Below, piece by piece: positions 43,700 through 52,901 of a stretch of DNA of 64,000 nt (position 1 is the first letter of the stretch; each line of letters begins with the position of its first letter). The position numbers were made by a program, and so were the translations under genes. Under the pieces are notes generated by a model. That model was not told the origin of the DNA. It made no database searches and saw nothing but the letters and a program-made list of their open reading frames with translations. The DNA is from Caproicibacter sp047777415 (GTDB lineage Bacteria; Bacillota; Clostridia; Oscillospirales; Acutalibacteraceae), in the NCBI GenBank assembly GCA_047777415.1, contig JBKEEO010000001.1, positions 434,001 to 498,000 of the forward strand. The letters run 5' to 3'.

Positions 43700-44470
43700 A
43701 TACAATACCAAGGTATGTTAATCAAGTACAGATATAACTTTTCCTGCGGAATTGAGAACTCTGTCACATCAGTCAACCACTTCTGATTTGGCTTGTCAGC
43801 TCTGAAATTTTTTTGAATAACATTTGGTACTTCAGGGCTAATTCCCCCTTTGTAAGAGCAGTATTTCCTTGCCCTTCTGCCTTTCACAACCAAGCCATTT
43901 TCACGCTTAATTTGACGTATCACCTTTTCGGATAGGATATAGCCCTCTCGGTTCAATACTATTTTAATTCTACGATATCCATATCTTTCCTTATTGTTGT
44001 GAAATATGGCCGCAACAGCTTGATAATCATCTCTATGCTTCTTTGCAAAACTGACACGTTTGTTTTGATAGTAATAGCTGCTCTTGGCCAGTTTGAGCTT
44101 TTTATCAATACAGGCAGCGGATACTTCTCTTTTAAGGCATCAACAATCACTGCCTTCTCCCTGTTGTTCAAGGGACTCTTATTGACACCGGGGTTTTTCT
44201 TAAATTTGTATATCTTCTCCCAGCTCAAAGCAACGGTGTAAAATCTCAAGCTTTCATTCTATTAGTGGATGGCGAGGGTACCCCGGTGTTTTATATCCAC
44301 AAAAGGTGCATCGGTCTTCCGGCAAGGTTCGTTTTCGATTAATCAAGTTGTATAGCGTTTGCCTGCATGCCGGATATCTCAAAATCGTTATTGTCTTTGT
44401 GACCGATTTCGTTTCTTCATAAACCTCCAGGGCTTTGCGATATTCTTCCTCTGAATATATCCCCTATCTC
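43700..44470 (-). pseudogene. Remnant of an IS3-family element (orfA and orfB pieces, frameshifted)
   Basis: Three broken frames in order: an OrfA-like helix-turn-helix piece (YSEEEYRKALEVYEETKS then LRYPACRQTLYNLI, about 44470-44250), a first OrfB piece (EKYPLPVLIKSSNWPRA, 44249-43959) and a second OrfB piece (NREGYILSEKVIRQIKRENGL, ending NQKWLTDVTEFSIP, 43956-43690). The core is truncated just after the first catalytic Asp, so the second Asp and Glu are gone. Frameshifts separate the pieces. It is old, unlike the three intact IS elements in the window. Confidence 0.85.
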
Positions 44471-44532
44471 CTTGCTGAGTGTATTCAGTCCAACTTTTTG
44501 TCCGCATCACCAACCCCAAAAATTATTTCATA

Positions 44533-45882
44533 TCACTGCATTATTTTTATGATACGATTTTTTTCAGCCAAAAATTTTTCAATAATATAGGAAATTGCAA
44601 TTGTTTCCCAAGGTGCTAGTTTATAATCTCCCTTGTTATTTCCATTGATTAACGATATGAAATCACTTAATTCATATCGAAGACCTTCTCCATCAAACTT
44701 TGAAAAAAACTTTTCATTTTGCTCCATATTTTCATAACAAATCTCAAAACTTTGAGTTTTCCACCATGGAGCATCTACATAAATATATCCGTTTGTTCCC
44801 GAAATAATAAGACTTCCTTCCGATTTTACACCTAAACCCACTTTAGCAGTTGAAATCGCATCATCATAGCTCAAATGAATTTTAGTATATAAATCCACAC
44901 CTTTATCATTTGCAAATGATTCAAATCGAACATCGTTATATTTTGTTCCTAATAATTTGATGATAGCTAAAAGAGGATAACTTGCTAATTCGGTTACACT
45001 TCCTCCATTTTCACTTGCTCTTAATTCTCGGATATTTCCTGAAACCAACTTTGTAAAGCAGGCTTCCACATCACAGATACGGCCGATTTTACCACTTTCT
45101 GCTATTGCTATGAGTTTTAAAAATCCGGGAGAATATGCAGTCTTAATTCCCTCTAAAAGGACAAGTCCCTTTGCCTGAGCTAAAGCATACAGTTCTTCTG
45201 CTTCTTTTCCACAAAGCACCATTGGCTTTTCACATAATACATGTTTTCCATGTTCTAATGATTGTTTAATATATTCATAATGAGTATTGTGTGGAGAAGC
45301 AATGTAAACTGCATCGATATTCTCAAAAAAAGTTTCTATTTGATTCGTTGCAAACTTCAATTCAAACTCTTTAGCATAATTTTGTGCACTTGCCAAATGA
45401 GGATTAAATACACCTTCAAGATTCACGCCGCTTACATATTTTACTTCTGGCGCAAAACGTCGCGCAATTCTGCCTGTCCCGATTGCTCCTAGTTTAACAA
45501 TCTTTTTTATGCGCTTTGATGTACTTGAAATTCCCTTGGTACGTTCAAGATAAACAACACTGCAATATTTATTTAGATAATCAAATTTTCCTTTCCAGTC
45601 GGAACCAATCGTGAAAATATTTATGCCATATTTTTTAATATCCTCAACTTTTTGTCCTTCATGATCCTCTACTATAATTTTATCAGCAAATCCTGTTTGC
45701 CTTACATGTTCGATCCGCTCCATTAAGGAATCTACTATATTTAATTTACCCCGATATTTATCATATTGTTCTGTTGTGACTCCTACAATCAGATAATCTC
45801 CCAATGCTTTTGCTCTTTTCAATAGATTATAATGTCCTTCATGGAATAAATCAAAAGTACCATATGTAATAACCTTTTTCAT
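44533..45882 (-). CDS. TagD-like cytidylyltransferase fused to a Gfo/Idh/MocA oxidoreductase
   Basis: This 449-residue protein has two halves. Residues 1-128 are a glycerol-3-phosphate cytidylyltransferase-like domain (MKKVITYGTFDLFHEGHYN with HxGH at 14-17, and RTKGISSTSKRIKK near its end). Residues 129-449 are a Gfo/Idh/MocA-type dehydrogenase (LGAIGTGRIARRF, GKHVLCEKPMVL). The pairing suggests reduction of a keto sugar or polyol phosphate coupled to its activation as a CDP derivative. In some bacteria CDP-ribitol synthesis is likewise done by a fused cytidylyltransferase-reductase, of other families. The start at 45882 has AAGGAG eight bases upstream. It lies next to an IS3 remnant and is AT-rich. 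Confidence 0.85.
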   Translation of the reverse strand: MKKVITYGTFDLFHEGHYNLLKRAKALGDYLIVGVTTEQYDKYRGKLNIVDSLMERIEHVRQTGFADKIIVEDHEGQKVEDIKKYGINIFTIGSDWKGKFDYLNKYCSVVYLERTKGISSTSKRIKKIVKLGAIGTGRIARRFAPEVKYVSGVNLEGVFNPHLASAQNYAKEFELKFATNQIETFFENIDAVYIASPHNTHYEYIKQSLEHGKHVLCEKPMVLCGKEAEELYALAQAKGLVLLEGIKTAYSPGFLKLIAIAESGKIGRICDVEACFTKLVSGNIRELRASENGGSVTELASYPLLAIIKLLGTKYNDVRFESFANDKGVDLYTKIHLSYDDAISTAKVGLGVKSEGSLIISGTNGYIYVDAPWWKTQSFEICYENMEQNEKFFSKFDGEGLRYELSDFISLINGNNKGDYKLAPWETIAISYIIEKFLAEKNRIIKIMQ

Positions 45883-46637
45883 TTTGTTAATCTCCTTAAT
45901 TTTAAGAAATCTCAAGACGATAATCTTATGCATATATTTCATAGTATATTGGCATCTTTATGGAGCCCTTATGGAGCCCTTATTCTAATTATCGTATCTA
46001 TATAAATTTAATTTAATAGAAAGCACTGCTGTTTAGTTTTTAAACTTTAAAAGATCTTCCGAATATTCTTTGTGATTACCGCAATTATGTTAATGATAAA
46101 CACCATTGATACAGTAATTAACAAAACAACTCTTTGCGTTTTGAACATAATCATTTGCGAGTTTATTAAAGGAGTGAAACCTTCATTACAAACCGATTAA
46201 ATAATAACGGTGGGCACTGACACCGATGCAGAAACACCTAGAATCCTGCCGAAAATACACGCTTCCAAAATTAGGCGAGTGCTTTTGTGATGAAATGAAA
46301 TATCAAAGCATTTAATTTTATTGAATAAAAGTGAAATAATCGAATTCTCTTGCTTAACAAAGTGGCATAAACCGAACACTCATTCAAAAATCCTAAAGAG
46401 AAATCAGCTGCTTATCGATAAGTCCATTGTTCAAAAACTATTATCACTGTTACTTTCACCGGCAAAAACTGAGTATCTTACTTCAAAGATACTATCGAGC
46501 AGAAATGGGCAAAAATCGTATATTCAAAACAAAATTGATGAACCCGAACAGATCTATAGGCTTCTGAAACCGTAAAAACGATGCTTTCAGACCATGATCT
46601 AAAACTACACTACATTCCCGCCCCTTAGAACAAAACC
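45883..46637. other. Long intergenic region without a recognised gene
   Basis: About 750 bases of AT-rich sequence. An 11-base tandem repeat ATGGAGCCCTT lies at 45960-45981. An 84-codon plus-strand frame at 46321 has no clear ribosome binding site and resembles nothing I know. The region may hold eroded mobile DNA. Confidence 0.5.
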
Positions 46638-46671
46638 ATAAAAAGCCATGCCTGTTTACAGGACATGGCTT
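46638..46671 (-). terminator. Terminator downstream of the iron alcohol dehydrogenase
   Basis: AAGCCATG-CCTG/CAGG-A-CATGGCTT stem (12 pairs, one bulge) with a TTTA loop, followed by TTT on the minus strand. It lies 130 bases after the dehydrogenase stop. Confidence 0.75.
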
Positions 46672-46720
46672 AAAAATTGCTTTCAAATCACGCGAGATAT
46701 TATATGAATGATAATTCTGC

Positions 46721-46788
46721 CGGACATCGGAATTCTCCTCTGATGAGCCAAAAAGGATTTTAAGGAGGGAATTCCATCAGCTCGTCCG
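46721..46788. repeat. Interrupted inverted repeat after the iron alcohol dehydrogenase
   Basis: CGGAC...GTCCG encloses GGAATTCTCCT and AGGAGGGAATTCC, which pair with a two-base bulge; CTGATGAG and ATCAGCTC inside can pair in another way. It starts 13 bases after the dehydrogenase stop and has no T run, so it is probably a 3' untranslated structure. Confidence 0.5.
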
Positions 46789-46801
46789 ACAAACTGCAAG
46801 C

Positions 46802-47971
46802 CTAACGATAGGAATCTTTTAAAATAGACAAAACATCGTCATCCGAAAGTTTTAACGGATCCACGTCATAAAGCGAACCCATCGCCTCTCTGGAATTTTT
46901 GATCAGCTTTGGAAATTCATCTTCGGTAATACCATAGTCGCTCATTTTTAGCTGATCCACCCCGCAATTCTTTTGCAGGTCACATAAAGCTGTTACGAAA
47001 TCCATTGCGTTGGTAGCATCTGTTTTTCCAAGCGCTTTAGCCATTTGTATCATACGCGCATCACAGCTGCCGGTTTTGGCAAGCAATGTATAATAGGCAC
47101 GGCTTATCATAATTAATCCGGCTCCATGCGGCAGTTTGGGGTGGAAGGCACTCATCGCGTGTTCAATGGCATGCTCCGAAATGCATCCCGAAGTGGACTC
47201 CACCATACCTGCCAACGTATTTGCAAGGGCAACATTTCCCCTTGCTTCTTCATCTTGGCCATTTTGAACCGCGTCTGCCAAACTTTGCCCCAGTAATTCA
47301 ATACTTTTGTATGCGTAAAGATCACTGATAGGATTTGCTGTACGGTTTAGGTAGCCCTCTGTGCTGTGGAACAGAGCATCAAATCCCTGATAAGCTGTGA
47401 GTTTTTTCGGAACTGTCATCATTAAATCCGGGTCAACAACTGAAAGAACCGGGAAAGTCTTTTCATATCCAAAACCAATTTTTTCGTTGGTTTCTTCCTT
47501 CGTGGTAACCGTCCATGGGTCGGCTTCTGTTCCGGTTCCCGCTGTGGTTGTAACTGCGACAATGGGAAGAGGGTCATTAGGTATGGGCTTGCCTTTGCCG
47601 GAACCGGCAGCGATATAATCCCAATAATCTCCCGGATTTACTGCCATAATGGCAATCGCTTTGGCAGAATCAATACTGCTTCCTCCTCCAAGACCTATCA
47701 CAAAATCGCAGCCTTCTTTTTTAGCTAATTGTGCCCCTTCCATAACATGGCGCTTCACCGGATTCGGAAGAATTTTATCGAACAAAGCATAGGAAACTCC
47801 CGCAAGTTCCAGTTCCTTTTGCAAACGGTCGAGATACCCAAAGCGTTTGACGGAATGGCCGGAAGATGTAACAATGAGTGCTTTCTTGCCCGGCAGCTTT
47901 TCTTTGTGTAGATTTGATAACTGACCTTTCCCAAACAAAATTTTAGTAGGAATAAAATAGTTAAAATTCAT
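46802..47971 (-). CDS. Iron-containing alcohol dehydrogenase
   Basis: This 389-residue group III alcohol dehydrogenase uses NAD(P)H and Fe2+ (or Zn2+) to reduce aldehydes or oxidise alcohols. It has the nucleotide loop IGLGGGSSIDSAKAIA, the TTTAGTGTEADPWTV region and the metal-binding histidines in SEHAIEHAMSAFHPKLPHGAGL. Relatives include butanol dehydrogenases and lactaldehyde reductase FucO. With a fucose isomerase-like gene nearby a FucO-type role is possible but not shown. The start at 47971 is preferred because GGAGGG lies upstream. It lies 125 bases past the LacI-type gene on the same strand. Confidence 0.88.
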   Translation of the reverse strand: MNFNYFIPTKILFGKGQLSNLHKEKLPGKKALIVTSSGHSVKRFGYLDRLQKELELAGVSYALFDKILPNPVKRHVMEGAQLAKKEGCDFVIGLGGGSSIDSAKAIAIMAVNPGDYWDYIAAGSGKGKPIPNDPLPIVAVTTTAGTGTEADPWTVTTKEETNEKIGFGYEKTFPVLSVVDPDLMMTVPKKLTAYQGFDALFHSTEGYLNRTANPISDLYAYKSIELLGQSLADAVQNGQDEEARGNVALANTLAGMVESTSGCISEHAIEHAMSAFHPKLPHGAGLIMISRAYYTLLAKTGSCDARMIQMAKALGKTDATNAMDFVTALCDLQKNCGVDQLKMSDYGITEDEFPKLIKNSREAMGSLYDVDPLKLSDDDVLSILKDSYR

Positions 47972-48033
47972 AAAAATAATTCCCTCCATTTCTTTCATGA
48001 TTTGATTTCCTGAAAATACTTAATAATTACCTT

Positions 48034-48057
48034 GCCGCCCCTGCTAAAAGGGGCGGC
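48034..48057. terminator. Hairpin between the LacI-type gene and the alcohol dehydrogenase gene
   Basis: GCCGCCCC and GGGGCGGC form a perfect 8-bp GC-rich stem with an eight-base loop, 40 bases past the regulator stop. There is no T run on either strand, so termination may be partial. Confidence 0.5.
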
Positions 48058-48096
48058 ATCGTTACCGTACTTAAAACACGACTTAAAACATGGCAA

Positions 48097-49125
48097 TTAT
48101 AAATTTTCCTTGATTTTGATTACCGTTTTTGTTATATGGTCTTCGGGCGACAGGCGTTTGTCGCTGATGAAATAATTAAACAAAATCTGAATCGCCCGAT
48201 ATCCCTGCTCCACCGGTTCTTGTCCAATTGTGAAATCAATGACGCCTTTCCGAATTAACTGCCGCGTCGGTTCAATTTCATCGTAGGAAACAACAATCAA
48301 TTTATGTTCCAAGCCAAGCTGTTCAATGGCGCGGCATACACCGGTAACACCGGCAGCTGCAATGAATACGCAGTTAATTTCCGGATGTTTTGTTAATACC
48401 TTCATGGCCATTTCATAAGCGTGCTCGTCGTTATCCTGGGATTCAAATACTTCGATGAGCCGATAAGGGACACCCTTGTTTCTAAGAGTGGAAGAGAATC
48501 CGCGAATGCGATCATTATGACCTTTCATATGAAGAGAACCGGTCACAATAAGTAAATTGAGTGTTTCCCGCGGGGACATAAGCGAAAGCATCCCCGCTGC
48601 CGTACTGCCGGCTTCTAAATAATTGCAGCCGACATAGCACAGACGTTTGGTGTGCGAAAGGTCCGTATTAACTGCTATAACAGGTATATCAGAATCCACC
48701 AGTTGATTAACCAAGTCATGAATCTTAGGAATATCAATGGTAGAAAGACAAAGAGCTGAACACCCTTGTTCGACAAGAGAATGAATAGAATCGATATGCT
48801 TTTGTGCATCAAATCCGCAAATATTCTTGATAACTAGCGAAATGCCGAAATCGGCTAATTCCGCTTCTGCTTTTCGGTAACCCTTTATCACATCATCGAA
48901 AAAAAGGTTGCCGACACCGGGAAGGAGGCACCCAATTTTGATTGGCTGTTTACGGGCTGCTAACATTTTTCCCGCTCTATTAGGGAAATATCCGAGACTA
49001 TTAGCAATTTTCCGAACATGTTCGGCAATCTCCGGTTTGACTCCGGGTCGATTATGCAATACGCGATCCACAGTTCCCCGAGAGACGCCTGCGGCTGCAG
49101 CAATCTGCTTGATTGTAACGGCCAA
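48097..49125 (-). CDS. LacI-family regulator of the sugar operon
   Basis: This 342-residue regulator has the LacI helix-turn-helix (VTIKQIAAAAGVSRGTVDRVL) with the hinge helix region (GYFPNRAGKMLA) and a periplasmic-binding-protein-like effector domain (IKIGCLLPGVGNLFFDDVIKG, then PVIAVNTDLSH). It should bind the two similar operator-like sites in the leader of the sugar ABC operon and respond to a sugar. The start is a TTG at 49125 with AAAGGAGG seven bases upstream; the longer frame lacks a site. It is read from its own promoter, just after the isomerase gene. Confidence 0.88.
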   Translation of the reverse strand: MAVTIKQIAAAAGVSRGTVDRVLHNRPGVKPEIAEHVRKIANSLGYFPNRAGKMLAARKQPIKIGCLLPGVGNLFFDDVIKGYRKAEAELADFGISLVIKNICGFDAQKHIDSIHSLVEQGCSALCLSTIDIPKIHDLVNQLVDSDIPVIAVNTDLSHTKRLCYVGCNYLEAGSTAAGMLSLMSPRETLNLLIVTGSLHMKGHNDRIRGFSSTLRNKGVPYRLIEVFESQDNDEHAYEMAMKVLTKHPEINCVFIAAAGVTGVCRAIEQLGLEHKLIVVSYDEIEPTRQLIRKGVIDFTIGQEPVEQGYRAIQILFNYFISDKRLSPEDHITKTVIKIKENL

Positions 49126-49173
49126 TGAGGGTCCTCCTTTTATTTGCCCGTTTCGGCTTTTCAATGTAAGTTT

Positions 49174-49203
49174 ATCATAATACTATGTATACAATTCTGT
49201 CAA
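49174..49203 (-). promoter_or_regulatory. Promoter of the LacI-type regulator
   Basis: TTGACA at 49203-49198 and TATGAT at 49179-49174 with 18 bases spacing on the minus strand. The palindrome TGTATACA lies inside the spacer and could be a regulatory site. Confidence 0.65.
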
Positions 49204-49218
49204 TAAAAAGGAATGTTT

Positions 49219-50703
49219 TTATTCAAATGGATTCTCAGTCTTGTATGGAATTTCCGGAGGCTGATTGTACGAAATGTCCGGAATACCAAGATACTGAAAA
49301 ACAGTATAAAGAGCACGGCCGGCATGACCAAACGCAACCGCTCCGTGATGTGGGAAGCGCTTTTCAATCAGCACATGGCGATAGAACCTGCCCATATGCG
49401 GAATTGCAAAAATCCCGATGCCTCCGAACGAACGCGTTGCCACCGGCAACACTTCTCCCTGAGCAATGTAAGCCTGCAAGCTTCCATCCGGATTGCCATG
49501 CAGCCGGAAGAATGTAATATCCCCTGCGTTAATATCGCCTTCCAGTGTTCCGCGGGTGAAATCCGGTTCGCCTCCGTTTTCCAACAGTCTGTTCTGAATC
49601 AGCTGGTATTTTAAGGCTCCGTCTTTCAAACGGCAAAACGGTGTGTTCCCGCAATGGAATCCCATAAAGGTATCTTTCTGCGTATAGTTAAACTTGCCCT
49701 TGATATCCTCTTCATATAAATCCCGTGGAACGGAATTGTTAATATCGAGCAATGTGACCGGTGCATTAGTCACACAGGCTCCGATATATTCCGACACAGC
49801 CCCGTAAATGTCAACCTCACAAGCGACAGGTATGCCTTTGGAAGCAAGACGAGAGTTTACATAGCAAGGCTCAAATCCGAATTCTTTTGGAAAAGCGGGC
49901 CAGCATTTGTCTGCAAACACCACATACTCACGCGAACCGCGGTTTTGCTCAGCCCAATCCAGCAGAGTCAGTTCGAACTGTGCCATTCTGGGCAGGAGGT
50001 CCGGATAGCGATTTCCCTTTACGCCAAGTTCACGAGCCATATCTTCTGCGACTTCCGGAATACGTGGATCATTTGCATGACTGCGGTATGCAACGAGCAA
50101 ATCAAGTTCAGAATTTTCCTGAATTTCAATTCCTAAATCATACAAACCCTTAATTGGCGCATTGCAGGCGAAAAAGTCCTGCGGACGCGGTCCAAACGTA
50201 ATCACTTTAAGAGAAGACAGACCAATCAAAGCGCGAGCCACCGGGATAAAGTCAAATATCATCTTGCTGATATCCTCAGCAGTCCCGACAGGATACTCCG
50301 GAATGACCGCTTTCAGCTTACGCAGCCCCAAATTATAGGAACAGTTCAGCATTCCGCAGTATGCATCGCCGCGTCCGTTGATTAAGTCCTTGCCGGTTTC
50401 CTCCGCAGCTGCAACGTAAAGAACCGGACCATGGAATTTTTGTGCAAGCAGAGTTTCGGGAGTTTCCGGACCAAAATTGCCAAGGAAAACGACCAGCGCA
50501 TTACAGCCCGCCTGCTCCACTTCCGCAAGTGCCTTGCCGACATCATTTTCATTCTCCACAATGGTCTGTGCCTCAAACAGTTTTCCGCCTTGCCCTACAA
50601 AGCATTCCGTTATCGCCCGGCGCCGGCGCTCCGACATGGAACGAATAAAACAGTCCCTGGAAACCGCGACAATACCAAGTTTCACTTCTGGAATATTATT
50701 CAT
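49219..50703 (-). CDS. L-fucose/L-arabinose isomerase-family protein
   Basis: This 494-residue protein has the FucI/AraA-like fold. An N-terminal part reads KLGIVAVSRDCF and a later block ALVVFLGNFGPETPE. The C-terminal sequences include FGFEPCYVNSRLASKGIPVACEVDIYGA, LLDINN, GFHCGNTPF and FGHAGRALYTVF. Such enzymes convert aldoses to ketoses using Mn2+. The precise sugar is not clear. It is the last gene of the six-gene sugar operon, and its product would feed the XylB-like kinase. The start at 50703 has GAGGGG seven bases upstream. Confidence 0.82.
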   Translation of the reverse strand: MNNIPEVKLGIVAVSRDCFIRSMSERRRRAITECFVGQGGKLFEAQTIVENENDVGKALAEVEQAGCNALVVFLGNFGPETPETLLAQKFHGPVLYVAAAEETGKDLINGRGDAYCGMLNCSYNLGLRKLKAVIPEYPVGTAEDISKMIFDFIPVARALIGLSSLKVITFGPRPQDFFACNAPIKGLYDLGIEIQENSELDLLVAYRSHANDPRIPEVAEDMARELGVKGNRYPDLLPRMAQFELTLLDWAEQNRGSREYVVFADKCWPAFPKEFGFEPCYVNSRLASKGIPVACEVDIYGAVSEYIGACVTNAPVTLLDINNSVPRDLYEEDIKGKFNYTQKDTFMGFHCGNTPFCRLKDGALKYQLIQNRLLENGGEPDFTRGTLEGDINAGDITFFRLHGNPDGSLQAYIAQGEVLPVATRSFGGIGIFAIPHMGRFYRHVLIEKRFPHHGAVAFGHAGRALYTVFQYLGIPDISYNQPPEIPYKTENPFE

Positions 50704-50714
50704 GAATAATCCCC

Positions 50715-51344
50715 TCACTTTACGGATAGATTTTCTCCCCTAATTCCTACAAACGCCCCTTGAGAGGCCTCAGCGGAATCGGGATGGGCAGTCAGCCACT
50801 TGTTGCGCGCCCACAGCAAACGATTCTCCGGCGCCTGATTTGGTTTCTGAGAAATTTCCTCATTTGTTCCTTTGGGAAGAACAACTGCCACTCTGAAACT
50901 GTCGTTGCCCGGAGCATTGCAGGGAGCATAGTGCAGGGTGGTTTCATAAAGCTGGACCGCTGTCCCCGCCGGAACCAAAAAGGCCCGTGCCGCGGCTGAA
51001 TCGATGACACCATCTTTCATCTCCTGCAGCGTGGCAAGAAGCAAGACAATATCATTTGCAGCAACATTGACCTCGCTGCCGCGATGGTACTCAAAGCAAT
51101 TTAACATATGGTTGCTCCCATTGCAGTATCCAATCTGAATCGGCATCCCGCCATAGAATCCTTCGGACAATTCTTTAAAAATCGGCAGCGCTTCCAGTGC
51201 AGCGTCACTGGGAACATAAATTGTTTTGTCCAAAGGACTTTCCGTGCCCTTTTCCAAGGCACTCAACAACGGTTTAAAATCATATCCTTTGAGCACCGTA
51301 CCATATTTTAAAAAAGACGAATCATAAACTGATCGAATTTCCAT
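50715..51344 (-). CDS. DUF4867 family protein
   Basis: This 209-residue protein begins MEIRSVYDSSFLKYGTVLKG and contains YVPSDAALEALP, PIQIGYCNGSNHMLNCFEYH and DIVLLLATLQEMKDG; these match DUF4867, a cupin-like family of unknown function. It often lies beside sugar kinase and isomerase genes, so an auxiliary role such as mutarotation or isomerisation is possible. GGAGG precedes the ATG. It sits between the isomerase and kinase genes, 11 bases from each. Confidence 0.8.
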   Translation of the reverse strand: MEIRSVYDSSFLKYGTVLKGYDFKPLLSALEKGTESPLDKTIYVPSDAALEALPIFKELSEGFYGGMPIQIGYCNGSNHMLNCFEYHRGSEVNVAANDIVLLLATLQEMKDGVIDSAAARAFLVPAGTAVQLYETTLHYAPCNAPGNDSFRVAVVLPKGTNEEISQKPNQAPENRLLWARNKWLTAHPDSAEASQGAFVGIRGENLSVK

Positions 51345-51355
51345 TTTTGTCCTCC

Positions 51356-52879
51356 TTACAAAAGGGCGAGCGCCGCAAACGACTCTTTCATGTCGTCATA
51401 AAGCTGAGAGTAAATCCGATAATATTGCTCATATTTTTTAGAATTTTCAAGGTTCGGCTTTTGCTCCGGATTCGTCTTTATGACGGCATGGCATCCCTTT
51501 TCAACACTTTCATAGATACCGGCACCAACTCCGGCAAGTATCGCCGCACCCAGTGCCGGGCCTTCTTTCGAAACGACCGTCTTCACCGGGCAGCCATACA
51601 CATCCGCCAGCATCTGCCTCCAGAGCGGACTCGTACCTCCGCCTCCGCAGGCGAGCATTTCACTGGTCTCCACTCCCATGCCGCGCAGAATATCCAAACA
51701 ACTGCGCAGAGAATAAACGACTCCTTCCATCACCGCACGCAGCATATCGTATTTTGTATGGATTGCCGAAAGCCCAAAGAAAACACCGCGGGCGTTTGGA
51801 TCGAGCAACGGAGAACGCTCGCCCATCAAATAGGGAAGAAAGATCAGCCGATTTGCACCGATTGGTACTTTCTCCGCCTGACGATCTATTAAGGTATAGG
51901 GGTCAACACCCATACCTGCAGCGGTTTCCTTTTCAGCGGAAAAGAAGTTATCGCGCATCCATTTGAGAGACAACCCTGCCGCTAGTGTGCACCCCATGAC
52001 CGTCCACTTGTGCGGAACGGCAGAGCAGAACGTATGAACCCGTCCCATAGGATCAATGGACGGCTGATCTGCGGGTGCATAGATAACGCCGGAGGTACCG
52101 ATGGTTGTAAATGCCTTTCCGGTTTCAACCACACCTGTACCCACGGCAGCCGCGGCATTATCCCCCGACCCATAAACAACCGGTGTACCGGCGGCAAGGC
52201 CCGTTTGACGTGCCGCATCTTCTGTAACGGTGCCGGCTATCTCGCAGGATTCATGCAGCTCGGGCAAAAGAGAAGGATCGATTTCCAGTTTCTTCAGCAC
52301 TTCCGTACTCCATGTGCGGTTTGTCATATCCATCAGATTCATTCCGGAGGCATCGGAAACCTCTGCTCCAAAGCACCCCGTAAGCTTATAGCGAATGTAA
52401 TCTTTCGGCAATAAAATATGCCTGCATTTTTTGTAGAGTTCCGGCTCATTTTCCCGTACCCACAGAATCTTTGAGGCGGTAAATCCGGCAAGTGCAGGAT
52501 TGGCTGTGATTTCAATCAGCCGTTTTTCTCCCACACGCTCGTTGATTTCCCGGCATTGGGCACCGGTTCTGCCGTCACACCAAATGATGGAACGCCGCAA
52601 AACTTTTCCGTTTTCATCCAGCATGACAAGGCCATGCATCTGCCCGGACAGGCCGATTCCGGCTATATCCCCCGGTACAATACCACTCTCTTCCAATACG
52701 TTTTTTACTGTTGCTGCACATGCGTGCCACCAATCATCCGGTTCCTGTTCCGCCCATCCGTTCTTAGGCTGATACATCGAATATTCCTCGGTTGAGGAGG
52801 CTATGACACGCCCGAGTTCGTCAAAAATAACGGTTTTGGTGCCGGAAGTTCCAATATCAATGCCAAGAAGATAATTCAT
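51356..52879 (-). CDS. xylB: Xylulokinase-like FGGY sugar kinase
   Basis: This 507-residue FGGY kinase phosphorylates a ketose, most likely D-xylulose. It has the ATP-binding start LLGIDIGTSGTKTVIFDELG, the substrate region GLSGQMHGLVMLDENG and the C-terminal ACGGGGTSPLWRQMLADV. The length and the QMHG motif are typical of XylB. The pathway partner next door is a fucose/arabinose isomerase-like protein rather than XylA, so the physiological ketose may be another one. Confidence 0.9.
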   Translation of the reverse strand: MNYLLGIDIGTSGTKTVIFDELGRVIASSTEEYSMYQPKNGWAEQEPDDWWHACAATVKNVLEESGIVPGDIAGIGLSGQMHGLVMLDENGKVLRRSIIWCDGRTGAQCREINERVGEKRLIEITANPALAGFTASKILWVRENEPELYKKCRHILLPKDYIRYKLTGCFGAEVSDASGMNLMDMTNRTWSTEVLKKLEIDPSLLPELHESCEIAGTVTEDAARQTGLAAGTPVVYGSGDNAAAAVGTGVVETGKAFTTIGTSGVIYAPADQPSIDPMGRVHTFCSAVPHKWTVMGCTLAAGLSLKWMRDNFFSAEKETAAGMGVDPYTLIDRQAEKVPIGANRLIFLPYLMGERSPLLDPNARGVFFGLSAIHTKYDMLRAVMEGVVYSLRSCLDILRGMGVETSEMLACGGGGTSPLWRQMLADVYGCPVKTVVSKEGPALGAAILAGVGAGIYESVEKGCHAVIKTNPEQKPNLENSKKYEQYYRIYSQLYDDMKESFAALALL

Positions 52880-52901
52880 TCTGAATCGTTCCTTTCAGGT
52901 A

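Noticed and set aside
45960..45981. 11-base tandem repeat ATGGAGCCCTT
   Set aside because: Only two units, not related to any gene start; probably a slippage duplication.
46321..46575. 84-codon plus-strand frame
   Set aside because: No ribosome binding site, no recognisable sequence, and it lies in eroded AT-rich DNA.
46735..46765. CTGATGAG followed by a small stem, like the core of a hammerhead ribozyme
   Set aside because: The second core element GAAA and a cleavage-site stem are missing at the required places, so the match is to eight bases only.
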